Assembly: GCF_902148855.1 (NCBI RefSeq)
Contig: NC_043978.1
Span: 34,984,996-35,048,995, forward strand
Reading direction: 5' to 3'
From: Sphaeramia orbicularis
Taxonomy: Eukaryota > Chordata > Actinopteri > Kurtiformes > Apogonidae
DNA: 64,000 nt
Shown here: piece by piece, positions 47,017 through 59,459 of the stretch
How positions within the stretch are numbered: position 1 is the first letter of the stretch
How the letters are laid out: each line of letters starts with the position of its first letter
The notes under the pieces: generated by a model
Told to the model about the DNA's origin: nothing
Databases searched by the model: none
Seen by the model: only the letters and a program-made list of their open reading frames with translations
Position numbers and translations under genes: made by a program

Positions 47017-47507
47017 TATATGTGCAAAAGTATTGGGACATGTTGTATTCAGGTCTGAGAGGGATGGATTACAAAAAGATATGGAAAATTTCCTAAAACT
47101 TCTATATTTTGATTTTACATTCTACAACACATGACATTTTCACTTTGTCTTTAAAGATAATTTTGTTTCCACTGTCATCTAAAAAGCTTACAAAATGCTT
47201 CAGAGTTTGTTTTCATCTTTTTTATTGTTATTATTATTAGAATCATTTTAAATGTTCTGCCTCTAGATTTCTGAATATTTGTTATATTCTGACCATAAAT
47301 AATAATTTTAATCCACAATTAACTGTCTATTTTTCTTACATTCACTAAGGAAGAAAAATCACCCTTTAAAATCCAGAGAAATATTGATTTTACATTTAGT
47401 GTCATGATACTGACAACTGACATTTTATCAAGATAAAAATTAAAATCAGTAGGAATGGGAAATCCAAAAAACTATAGGTGACGTGTTCCAGTATTTATGT
47501 CCATATA
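47017..47507. mobile_element. Probable Tc1/mariner-type MITE
   Basis: Left end TATATGTGCAAAAGTATTGG and right end CCAGTATTTATGTCCATATA are imperfect inverted repeats with TA borders. The sequence is close to the TGGACAAAAGTATTGGGACA end known from fish Tc1-like elements. About 490 bases, no transposase. Confidence 0.65.
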
Positions 47508-47903
47508 ATGTCCTTTATTGATCCTTTTAGAATCAATAAGATTACTTTCTCCCAATGACAGACATAAAATCAGATCTAAACTCACCATACACCTAGGAAA
47601 ATTGCAAAAATGTCATTTGGTGGAAGTGCTGCCAGTCTTTCCATTTTAAAAGGTCAGATCTCCTTAATAAAGAGGCATCTGGTAAATTATATTGTAAGAT
47701 AATAACATATAAGGCATGCAACTCTTTAGTATTAAAAGACATAATGTTATGGCCTGAGTATCACCATGAGGCATTTTATCATATGTCACTGATATTCTGT
47801 CTTGGAATATCAGGTACATTAACCCCTATGGATCCCCCTAATTTACTGTCCTCTGGGGATTTACATGTAATGTATATGCAAAAAAACTGCTATAAAAATC
47901 ATA

Positions 47904-47940
<37 letters not shown>
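47904..47940. repeat. (TG)n(TA)n microsatellite
   Basis: About 13 TG units followed by a short TA run. Confidence 0.95.
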
Positions 47941-48010
47941 TTAGTATAAATCTCTTAAACCACCTTAGAGCTGCTCAAAACTACCAAAAAGTTTCATAAT
48001 TTTCAGAATT

Positions 48011-48637
48011 TTAACCCTTTAAAAGCCAGTTTGAAAGCATGAAGACACTGTTGTTACTGTTTTAAAAATAACAATACTTTAAAAAAAAAAAAATTATAGT
48101 TCAAATGTAAATCAGGGAGGCATACTTTTTGGCATGACAGTCCTACACTGCAAAAAAAAAAAAAAAAAGGGGAATGAAATCACTGTTATCGTTAATCTTA
48201 TAGCGTGTGATACCATACAACACTAAATCCCTAAACCATGCATGGAAAATATCTCATATTTTGTGTGTGGGTTTTTTTTTGTTTTTTTTTTAATTAAAAC
48301 AGGTGGCATCACATATTCAAACTGGCATTTTTAGTGTTAAAATCTTGAAAATCTTTGAATATGTAGAGAAAAGAAGAAAAACATTCATATATAATGATTT
48401 TATAGCAGTTAGTTTGTGCCCTTTTTTGACTCGAGGGTCCTCAGAGGGTGCACAGAGTGTAACTAGACCTGTAAGAGTGACTAATATTAGTTTTTCTTTC
48501 TTTTTATGTCTAAAAAGAATCACTCTTGCAGAAATCCACGCAAAAAGCTATAACAAAGCCATAATGGTCACCATATCAAAAAAAAAGAAAAATGACAAAA
48601 ATGTACAGAAATGGCCTGAGGGGTCCCTAAGGGTTAA
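48011..48637. mobile_element. TTAA-flanked MITE, piggyBac-like, third family
   Basis: TTAA-CCCTTTAAAAGCC on the left and CCCTAAGGG-TTAA on the right. The element is about 627 bases, AT-rich, with several poly-A/poly-T runs that point to decay or low-complexity growth. A 136-codon open frame covering part of it carries no recognisable domain. Confidence 0.6.
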
Positions 48638-48902
48638 ACCTTTATATGACCTTAAAGCTTATTCATCCATTTATGTATTATCAGTTACATTTATATTGTA
48701 CATTGTGGCATAAAGTTGAATTTCGACCCAAATAATAAAACAGCAGAGTAATGTCATTCCGTGATGGAGATGGAAATGCGCATCAGACTGAGTCCTACCG
48801 ATGTCTCAGCCTGTCTCTGGTGAGCTCACGGAGTTGGGGTCATCTGGAAGCCATTTCTCCTTGTGCTTTCTCCCTCGTCTCATTTTAATCTCTCAGTGCA
48901 GC

Positions 48903-48907
48903 CACAC

Positions 48908-48943
<36 letters not shown>
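48903..48943. repeat. (CA)n microsatellite
   Basis: CA run with one CG variant, abutting the GC-rich block that follows. Confidence 0.95.
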
Positions 48944-48945
<2 letters not shown>

Positions 48946-49145
48946 CCCCCTCCCGCCCTGCTCCCCGGGGAAGCCGGAGTTCAGTGACCGAGCTCCGTGC
49001 ACGCCAAGCCGGCATGGCACGCAAGCTCATCGCCGCTGCGCTCCCCTAGACACGCAAAAACTTTACGGCATTAGAAACAAATATCCCTATACATAATGGA
49101 TGTCTCCTGTCCTGGACGCCACATTAAGTGAAGATCTATCACGCA
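48944..49145. promoter_or_regulatory. GC-rich block with clustered XRE cores (candidate enhancer)
   Basis: This short GC-rich island in AT-rich surroundings contains three matches to the Ah-receptor/ARNT core TNGCGTG read on the minus strand: CACGCCA at 49000, CACGCAA at 49018 and CACGCAA at 49051. The flanking GCGTG core CACGC also occurs at 49140. The site at 49015-49024 (reverse complement TTGCGTGCCA) fits the fuller consensus KNGCGTGMSA. It lies about 4.7 kb upstream of the first CYP1C start codon. CYP1 genes are known Ah-receptor targets; that this block controls them is inference. It could equally be the CpG-rich 5' end of an unrecognised transcript. Confidence 0.35.
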
Positions 49146-50815
49146 GCCTGCACACAGCGAAGAGGGAAACTGTCCAGACCGAAAGGAGTGTGAGAAAGAT
49201 AGGGCTATAAATTACTTTATTAATAATAGAAGACGTTAGGGTTTGTCTGCAACAAAGTGACCTCACTAAACTTTGTGATGATGTAACTACATCTTCTTAT
49301 CGGTTGCTTTCATCGCATGCAATTATTTGAATTCGAATAAAAGTGATCTGATTTAGTCCAATTAATTTTTGCATTTTCCACACCACATGTTGAGCAGTTC
49401 ATTTAATTTACTGAATGATGTAAAGATTGCTAAAGATCTGAAACCTTGAGTGTTTTTACTTTTCTTTCTTTCTCATAGACTCCTTTCAAGCCTTTAAAGT
49501 GCAGTAAATTGTAATCTGGGTGGTCACTGGGTTGAATCATAGTGCTGACCTTGATTACACTCCTGAAAAGTACAGCAACAAGGACCACATGAAAGTACAG
49601 TATGTGTAAGAAAATATTGTGCTAAAGTTAAAAATCATACTTCTGGAGAGGGTCTGAATCCATGTTTCCACAATGTAACCAAGAAACTTAAATCATTCCA
49701 AGAAAGCATTCTCCAAAAGTAGTTCTCTCCTCTTATGTGGCCTGTTTGATATTGCCTGCAGCGACACATCTTTACACACAGCAGGTCTAACACAACAGAG
49801 ATAACCGGACCCCTCTGAATGTTATTCTCTGTCAGGAAAAATCCAAATGTATACTAGCATGAGAGATATTCATCCAACTTATTTCAAATGTCCTGTGAAG
49901 CTGCTGCCTTCACTATCTTCTCTTATACAAGTGATTGCATTCACTTCAGTTGCGTGAGGTTCATTATGTTCTATGAAGTAAAATATGTGCGCCAGAGTCT
50001 TTCTGCAGCGTGATCGTGGTGTACAAATTCTTTGCTAAATTATTTCACTCAAGGCCATAACTATTTATGTTTTTTGGCATTACAGCCAGCATTGATTAAG
50101 ATATTTCTAAACACGCACATTCCAGAGCAGCTGCTGTTAAACATTCAATTCATACAATAGATAGACATATTAAAAAAAAAAAAAAAAATGTAAATGTTGA
50201 TATATTTGTTTGCTGTAAAAGTATTAGCCTTTGTGAGAAACTAAAGCTCTGAGAAATGCTTTAAGACTTTTCTTATTTTTCAGTATAATCAACACCATGT
50301 GATATCATGACCTGCAGAATTTGAGATGTCATGAACTGTTGTTTTTTTTTTTGTGTGTGTACATATTAAAATACTGCTTATTTGTACCACTTTAGCCACC
50401 AGTCGAGTTTGTATCACCACACTGAAGTAAATTGTTCCTTTGCCCGCACATCATTCCTCAGACTTTTTACACACAAACAACAATCAGGTCAGACAGTGAC
50501 ATTTTCTTCCAAGTGTCTCTCTTTCCTCATATTGTGGTCTGGCGAGCAAAAACGTTCTCATTTCAAACATCACCATCTCTAACTAGCAATGTCCGGTGGT
50601 TACCTCCTGGCTGCCTGAGATGGCGCTGGCCCAGAGGATGTTTTGTTGGTCTGTTTACTGGTTGTCTGCGTTGTTTTTGGCTGCAGCTTTTTAAGTCTTG
50701 GCTCACCTTGTTCTCTCAAGAAAGAAAAAAAAAAGCTTAATGTACTCTCAAATTCCTGTATTCTCTCTGCTCTTCCCTTTCCTAAGTCCCACCAGCTCCC
50801 CAACTGCCTGTTGGA
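49146..50815. other. Non-coding stretch, no gene recognised
   Basis: AT-rich sequence without exon signals I can support, then a GC-richer part near 50600-50690 (CTGAGATGGCGCTGGCCC) whose open frames have no domain. Confidence 0.45.
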
Positions 50816-51345
50816 CCCCTGGCTTTCCTCTCCCCCCCCGCCCCACCCCCACATCACCCCAAATCCCTACCCCCTTCCCCCTCTTCCTTCCTCCTTGTCG
50901 GTGCTGTGCGTGACAGTAGCTCACTGAGAAGTGGAAATGAGACTAGTAAACAATGATTAGCTCCAGAGCCGGGGCAGCCTTAGTCTACCATTGGTCCTGT
51001 CTCCACAGAGCGAGGGCCCACCCGCCAGCACATGACATGCAGCAGCATATAGACCCCCCTCCTCATCCCATCCCAGCCCCCCCCTTCTTCCTCGCCCCCT
51101 CCTGTCTACCACCCCCTTCTCAGCTAGAGTCAACGCGGGGTCAGGGCCAACCTTTCACAGCCAGGTTACAAGGGGTAATCACAGGCAAACACAGCAGCCA
51201 CACGCAAAATGCACACACGACACCCCCCACCTCAGACCCCGGCACACACCCCACCCTGTCACACACACACACACACAAACTGCAGTCCCCTCTCCCGCCA
51301 TCCACTCCCCACACCACCCCCCCCCCATTCCTCAACCACAGACCT
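50816..51345. other. C-rich, strand-asymmetric low-complexity stretch
   Basis: The plus strand is strongly enriched in C, with many runs of 5-10 C interspersed with CACACA and CCTCC. Proline-rich open frames on the plus strand (for example 50953-51357) follow from that composition and are not convincing genes. A full XRE consensus match (GTGCGTGACA, 50906-50915) and a TAGCGTG core (51355-51361) lie in and just beyond it. Confidence 0.6.
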
Positions 51346-53335
51346 GGCTCTAATTAGCGTGATGGGGATGCGATTGGCCACATGTGTATGAGTAGCAGAC
51401 TTAGGCAAGGAGGTGGTGTTGGTGGCAAGGAGGGGGGAGGGATTCCCCCTATAGGGATAGAGGAGAGAAGAAACAGTCATCCCCAGTGCAGGCAGTGTAT
51501 CCGAAGACATTGCTATGTCTCTGGTTAACCAAGGAATCATTCTCGAGGCTTTGGTGCTCAGCCACACCACATTTCTCAAGACAAACAGCTCTCAGGCAGA
51601 GCTCGGAACCAGCAAACTCTAAAAGGCTGTTTGAGGAACATTATTGTGAAAGAATGACACATAACATAAAAATGTAGCTACACTTACTTTTATTGTTCCC
51701 TTTCTGTTTGTTTTCACAAGGCATGAATATGAGCTGTTATTGAAATGCTATACATCGCTGTGGTTGTGACTGTACGGTTGGAGTTTGAGAATAAATACAA
51801 AATGTTCTGACATATCTATTGCAGCAGAGAAATGTTTGGTTTTTAGGTCCAGTCAATCAGGTTGTAAAAATATCTACAGTTACAGAAGGAGGTACTATAA
51901 TGATGAAGTAGACACACACGGTGCTTGGTTATTTTATTTAAATGATAAGAAATGTGTGAAAAGTGTAAAAAGACTTTGATTTTAATGCACCTTGTCCTCA
52001 CCCATCGCCTTTACTAAATAATCACGAACTGTGCTTGTGTGGTACTGAAGTTTCTGTCCCTCTGACTTAGCGCCTTACTTCGGAAATGTTTTAGTACCTT
52101 CAATTAGGGTCATTACCTCCCTGCAAAAATAAACTTCACAGTTGGTAGGAAAACAGAAACAAATTTTGTCTTCCGCACACAGAGGGAAAATGTTTTGCCT
52201 TGGGAATATATTCTCTTTGAAATGAAGGTTTTATACAATCAACAGAAATGAGGTTCCATATGTCTCTTGTAATTTATGTCTGTCTATCTAATATTAGCGG
52301 GCAATTATAAATATGACCGAAATGTGACCCTAAACATTTTCTTCCTTTGTCAGTCAAGAGTACTTTTTGTTTTATATTTCAGATTTCACTTTATGAAGGG
52401 AGAAGCACTCTCAAGGGGTGGACACTGAAGTTAACTGTGGTGTGATGTAACCTGAAGCTTTGAAGCAAAAAAGAAGTTGTTGCAAATTCAAATATTAATG
52501 TTTCATGGCTTGTGCTCTTAAATATTCCGTCAGTTTTGTTTTGGGTGTGTTCAGTCAAATTATTTCACTGCAGATTTACCTTTAAAAGAAGAAATGAGGA
52601 AGCAAAGTGAGACATTTGGATGGGAGCTTGATCTTTATAACTGATATTATAGCTTTGATTAATCTTTCTGTCAATAAAAAATGTGCTGTGGAATGCTTAA
52701 TATCTGAGGCTGTGTTTTAATATTATATATGTTGTAATAAATCTACTCCTAATTATATTTCTTTTGAAGCCTTATTAAAAATGAATGACTTTTTTTTTTT
52801 TTTTTTTTTAATTAGAACTGCATTTGTCAAACAAATCCTTTTATATCACAAATGGCATGTCATTAAAAAAAAAAAAAAGTAACAAACCATGCAAAACTGA
52901 TAGATTTCCTCCACAAAATCACTTCATTTCTCCTTAAAGACTTACTGTTACTTAAATTCAGACTTTTCTGCAGAATACATCACTACATTCAACTTTCTAA
53001 CAGTAAAATAATACAAATGCTTTTATTTCCAAAAGGTGGCCCTGCAAGAATAACGAAATACACTTTCAAAATCAATAAATAACGTCGCGATTACTTTACC
53101 TAAAATATAAATATACTCAAGTGTAAACTCGGTCAAGAGTTGACAAACCGTGCGCAAACAGGTTTTTGGAGCCACGGTGCGCCCACGGAGTCTGATGCAG
53201 CCACAAAATACACAGATACGAATAAAATACGCAAACACCGCCAGTCACTCCAATTAGTACTTAAAATTGGCTCGACACGTTTCCTACTAAATCTGTTCAC
53301 GAGTTGCTGAGTCTCTCTGTGGAGTGGATGTCAGT
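51346..53335. other. Upstream flank of CYP1C, no gene recognised
   Basis: Mostly AT-rich with homopolymer runs at 52789-52810 and 52865-52878. The last part (from about 53080) becomes GC-richer toward the CYP1C promoter. No exon seen. Confidence 0.5.
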
Positions 53336-53339
53336 CGTT

Positions 53340-53351
53340 CACGCTGCACGC
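53340..53351 (-). promoter_or_regulatory. Paired Ah-receptor core sites upstream of first CYP1C
   Basis: CACGCTGCACGC holds two GCGTG cores on the minus strand, 7 bases apart, about 140 bases upstream of the TATA box. The first fits the KNGCGTG core (GAGCGTG); the second does not at its first base. CYP1 genes are typically induced through such sites, so the position is suggestive. Confidence 0.4.
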
Positions 53352-53422
53352 TCACGGTGTCCCACAACGCTCGCAAGTGCGCGCCTCCAACACCGACCGA
53401 CAGCAGAGAGATAATATAGAGG

Positions 53423-53497
53423 GGTCTGCAGGGCTACCACAATGGGAGGAGTATGAAAGTTATCCTGAGCCCTGCCCACAACTGCTAAACATATAAG
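53423..53497 (+). promoter_or_regulatory. Proximal promoter of first CYP1C with TATA box
   Basis: Ordered blocks GGTCTGCAG (53423), AATGGGAGG (53441), CCTGAG (53464) and ACATATAAG (53489). The last is a TATA-like element about 295 bases before the start codon. The same four blocks recur in the same order before the second CYP1C (57398-57484), so this is probably a duplicated core promoter. Confidence 0.6.
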
Positions 53498-53788
53498 ACG
53501 CTGTAGTGAAGCAAAAAGCAGGCACTTAAGCCTTAAATCTTGATGAAAAGACAAGGACCGAAACTTATCCAAACTCTCTATTGTTTACAGTTTTTATTCA
53601 GACTTTAAAAAAAAAATAAATAATGACAACACTGGCATTTGATTAACACATAAGAAATATTTTTCTCACCTGATATGGATCTACAAGAGCTTTATTAATT
53701 TTTTTCTCCACAAAAATCAAACCGACAGACTGCTGAAAAGTGAAGACATTTTCTCTTTTTTGTGGATCAAGTGTGAGCATTTATCACC

Positions 53789-55361
<1,573 letters not shown>

Positions 55362-57390
55362 ACAGCATGTTCCAGTACTGTGACTCAAGGCCAGCAAAGA
55401 CCAGACACTTTCCCATACATGACATTTAACAGTGAGTATCGACATACCTGCACTAAATCCTATTGTTGTATGTTCATATTTAATGGTGATATTAATTAAT
55501 ATCTTAACATGATCCATATTTGCATTATTGTTGATGCAGGACTGAGAATATGATTTCAAGTATGTATCCGTACAACTACAAATTAAAGTATAAAGCTCAA
55601 GGACTGTTGGGGTCATTGTAAATGTATTCAATCTCTACTTCACAATATACTTGATAGGATTTTGTACAAAGTTGTTGAAGTCTGTATCGTGTACTTGTTT
55701 TACATCCACTATTGCGCATGTACAGATCAGGTGCATGCAGGAATTAGCTACATCTTTTAAATGTCAACTTAAACTAATGTAACTGTATATGAAATGCTTG
55801 TGAATGTTATGCAATCACTTGATGAAATATTGTTCTCAAATGTAATATGTAGAAATATATTTAACCTTTGTCACATAAAGCAGTTACAAAATATTTTTCT
55901 ATAATTCCATATTTCAGGTATAATTAAATGTTTTATGTATTTCACTATCTACTGTACTCGAAGCATATGAAGACATATTTTGTAAAGGTATATTGGTCAA
56001 AGGGGAGCATAATGCTAGTATGTTTGTGAAGCTGGGAAATCGAGAGGAAGTCTTTCATCAAGGAACATCGCCTCACTTCAAAGAATGAGACACCATGAAC
56101 ACTTCATAAACTCTTTTTTTGTACACAGGGTTTAGTTTTACTGTACAAACACTGCAGCTACCCCATGCCAAATACACAAGGCCAAAAAAATCACAGAACG
56201 CTGGTGTGAAGCATCATGTTTTTTCACTCATCAGGCATTCTTATCAATGATTGTTTACAAGCAACATTTTCAAAGCTACATGTATGTCATAACACACTTT
56301 CTTAAAGTCTCAATATTCAGGAAGTGATGCTATAATGTCCAAGGATTGTTTTTCTGTTTCTGTCAAGGCAATAAAGTTTCCTCTGTAGGCCTTGAATGTT
56401 TGTGTACATCATGAAGAATATTTTGTTATTAATGTATTGTCTTTATATGATTGAGAAGTTGAAAAATAAGCTATATCTGAAATGAATAAAGTACGCTGTC
56501 AATGGTCAGTGGTAATATTAGTGTCTGTGTCCTCATTAATCTTATTACATTAAACTGAATCTTATGAAATGTAATAAAACTGGTCATAAATGTCTCTTTC
56601 AATACTAAACCTTTCTTATTTCATATGAAATCCACGTTGGCACCCATCAGATATGTGCCAATAATGTGTAATTTGGTCCCTCTTTTGTTTAGATATCTGT
56701 CATTACTCATAGTTATAAAAACTATAAACTTACACATTACTTGAGTTGTGGATGAATATCTTCAAAACCTAAACTGACTGACTGTTTTTAAGTAATCACA
56801 TTGTTGCATAAGCACCCACATAAGCAGATTTAAGGTTTCTCTTATAGTTGTCTGTTTTGAATTCTGATAAAAATCTATTTGATGCAACCACAACCCAAGA
56901 ACTCCATTATCTCAGTGACCAGTATTTAAAGGGCTATTATGCCAACAGTAACGCTGCATATATTTTTTATGGAGCATATTAAATTGTACCATTTGTATCT
57001 GTTCAGTGTTTGGATCTGAAACCCACAACTTTCATGGTGATATCCCAGAGCCTTTTTCCTGATGGTTATAATTAACAGCTTGGCTGTAAATAACAGAATC
57101 CAAGTCCTGTTTAAAATAGCCAAGGAAAGTGCAAACAGCAAATGGATTTATTTGAAGTCATCTAACACCAGAGGAAAAAACCCTTCAACTGCAGATTGTT
57201 GTCAGTACATGCAAATTCCAGGCCAGGAACTATACATTATCTTTTAAAAGTGTCATAATAATTTCTGTTACTCTTTAACAATACATCTATGGATTTGTAG
57301 ATTCTGGCAGCAGGGCCTAGAAAGTAGCTGCTCTCCTTTCTCCAATATCCTACAAGGGATGTGACTGGAAGGAGGCCCAAGTAGAAATAG
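55362..57390. other. Spacer between CYP1C genes, includes 3' UTR
   Basis: Contains the 3' UTR of the first gene. A polyadenylation hexamer AATAAA lies at 56485-56490 (in AATGAATAAAGTAC) and another at about 56371. Scanning by eye, I found no GCGTG or CACGC core in the spacer up to the second start codon at 57680. No exon or transposon boundary recognised. Confidence 0.55.
56485..56490 (+). promoter_or_regulatory. Candidate polyadenylation signal of first CYP1C
   Basis: AATAAA in the context GAATAAAGTAC, about 1.1 kb after the stop. A similar AATAAAGTAC follows the second gene at 59451. An earlier AATAAA near 56371 is an alternative. Confidence 0.5.
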
Positions 57391-57397
57391 GGACTAA

Positions 57398-57484
57398 GGT
57401 CTGCAGACTGTGGTCAAAATGGGAGGGGAGAGATAGTAAAAAACCTGAGTCGCTGACCCCTCCCACCATAGAGATACATATAAG
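57398..57484 (+). promoter_or_regulatory. Proximal promoter of second CYP1C with TATA box
   Basis: GGTCTGCAG (57398), AATGGGAGG (57418), CCTGAG (57444) and TATA-like ACATATAAG (57476), in the same order as before the first gene and about 200 bases before the start codon. The rest of the promoter sequence has diverged, so these blocks look constrained or recently shared. Confidence 0.6.
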
Positions 57485-57679
57485 CGAAGTGTAAGGGTTG
57501 GATCTGCATTCTTCTTAAGTGGTCATTGGAAGACATGCTGCACCACTTCTAAACACCCAACCTGATCAATCCTTTCTCAGTATATCCTCTGTGGAGGAGA
57601 GGTGAGGTGGCATGCAAGTTTTGCTTGGAGTCCTTTTTTTCTGTATTTTGTGAATGAAAAAAAATTCCAGGATAACGCA

Positions 57680-59247
57680 ATGGCTCAAGTGGACACTGAA
57701 TTTGGTTTGAAGGGCAGCAGCATCATCAGAGAGTGGAGTGGACAGGTTCAGCCTGCTCTGGTTGCCACTTTTGTGTTCCTCTTCTGTCTAGAAGCCTATA
57801 TATGGGTCAGGAACCTCAGACTCAAGAGAAGACTGCCTGGACCCTTCGCCTGGCCTGTGGTGGGCAACGCCATGCAGCTGGGTCAAATGCCTCACATCAC
57901 CTTGCCAAGCTAGCCAAGAAATATGGCAATGTGTACCAGATACGACTGGGCTGCAGCGATATTGTGGTTTTGAATGGAGACAAGGCGATACGTCCGGCTC
58001 TGATACAGCACAGCACTGAGTTTGCAGGCAGACCCAACTTCATCTCTTTTCAATCTGTCTCAGGGGGGAAAAGTATGACTTTCACCAATTACAGCAAACA
58101 GTGGAAGATGCACAGGAAAATTGCTCAGTCAACGATCAGAGCATTCTCATCTGCCAACAGCCAGACCAAAAAAGCCTTTGAGCAACAAATTGTGGCTGAA
58201 GCCACAGAGCTAGTTGAGATTTTCCTTAAACACAGTACTGAGGGCCAGTACTTCAACCCGGCTCATGAGCTGACAGTAGCTGCAGCTAATGTGATTTGTG
58301 CCTTGTGCTTTGGAAAGCGTATGGACATGATGATGTTGAGTTTAGAGCCTTGTTACAGAATGTAGATAAGTTTGGACAGACAGTAGGGGCTGGTAGTTTA
58401 GTGGATGTGATGCCATGGCTTCAGTCTTTCCCTAACCCGGTCCGCAGCATTTTTAAAAACTTTAAAGACCTGAACCGAGACTTCTTTATGTTTGTTCGGA
58501 ACAAGGTGGAGGAGCACAGAGAGACTTTTGATCCAGAGGTAACACGAGATATGAGTGATGCCATTATTGGTGTTATTGACAAAGCTGATAGTGACAACGG
58601 TCTGACCACTGACCACACAGAGGGAACGGTGTCAGATCTGATTGGAGCAGGTCTGGACACAGTCTCCACTGCACTTCACTGGATCCTCCTTCTGCTGGCT
58701 AAGCATCCTGATATTCAACCAAACTGCATGAACTTGTTGATAAGGTGGTGGGTCGAAGCAGGTTACCTTCAGTTGAGGACAGAGGTCACCTGCCCTATCT
58801 GGATGCGTTCATCTATGAAACAATGCGTTTCACCAGCTTTGTCCCTGTTACCATCCCCATTCCACAACCTCAGATGTCACTATTGAAGGACAATTTATCC
58901 CCAAAGATACTGTGGTCTTTATCAATCAATGGTCCATTAATCATGACCCTCTGAGTGAAAGAACCCCATATCTTAACCCTTCACGCTTCCTGGATGAAAA
59001 TGGTTCCCTTGACAAGGATATCACCAACAGTGTTATGATCTTCTCAGCAGGGAAGAGAAGATGCATTGGGGACCAGATTGCTAAAGTGGAGATATTTTTG
59101 TTCTTTGCAATTCTACTACACCAGTGTACCTTTGAGAAATGCCCCACCCAGGACCTGTCTTTGGACTGTTCCTATGGATTAACACTGAAGCCTTTAGATT
59201 ATAAGATCTGTGCCAAACTCAGAGGAGAGTTAGTTAAAAACCAATGA
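57680..59247 (+). CDS. cyp1c2: Cytochrome P450 1C (second tandem copy; coding region in one exon)
   Basis: Paralogue of the gene 2.3 kb upstream, same strand. Seen, numbered with breaks bridged: N-terminal anchor, Pro hinge RRLPGPFAWPVVGN, helix-I GAGLDT at 323-328, ExxR at 381-384 (ETMR), haem loop FSAGKRRCIG with Cys464. I chose the ATG at 57680 (MAQVDTEF) because it aligns with the first gene's start; an in-frame ATG at 57602 would add 26 residues without similarity. Seven one-base contractions are inferred: TT 57902-57903, T 58320, AAA 58721-58723, CCCC 58855-58858, then A 58954, G 58957 and TT 58973-58974. Bridged length is 1575 bases, 524 aa. The last three sit within 21 bases and restore frame, replacing an expected LKWKEPHIFNP by a garbled patch. 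Naming as 1C2 is tentative. Confidence 0.87.
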
Positions 59248-59450
59248 AAAGTTTTTTATTGTCCTGCAAAATAACACAGATAAAGTATAAGGTATGTGTT
59301 ATAAAATCAAATATTTATGCCTTCAATCACAGAAAATGTTTATATTCTAAACTTGTGCTTCACTGACCAAATAATAAGCTTTCTTTTTACTGCTGACATT
59401 AAAAATGTGACCAAAGATAATACTGTACTCAGTTCCAGGTCATGTATATA

Positions 59451-59456
59451 AATAAA
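59451..59456 (+). promoter_or_regulatory. Candidate polyadenylation signal of second CYP1C
   Basis: AATAAA in TATATAAATAAAGTACC, about 205 bases after the stop codon. Confidence 0.55.
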
Positions 59457-59459
59457 GTA

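Noticed and set aside
48303-48713. 136-codon open frame
   Set aside because: It lies mostly in a TTAA-bounded MITE and contains Lys runs from poly-A; no domain.
50953-51357. Proline/threonine-rich 134-residue open frame
   Set aside because: It results from C-rich low complexity; the opposite strand is equally open.
57602-57679. Upstream in-frame ATG for the second CYP1C
   Set aside because: The added 26 residues have no counterpart in the first gene, and the ATG at 57680 aligns with its start.
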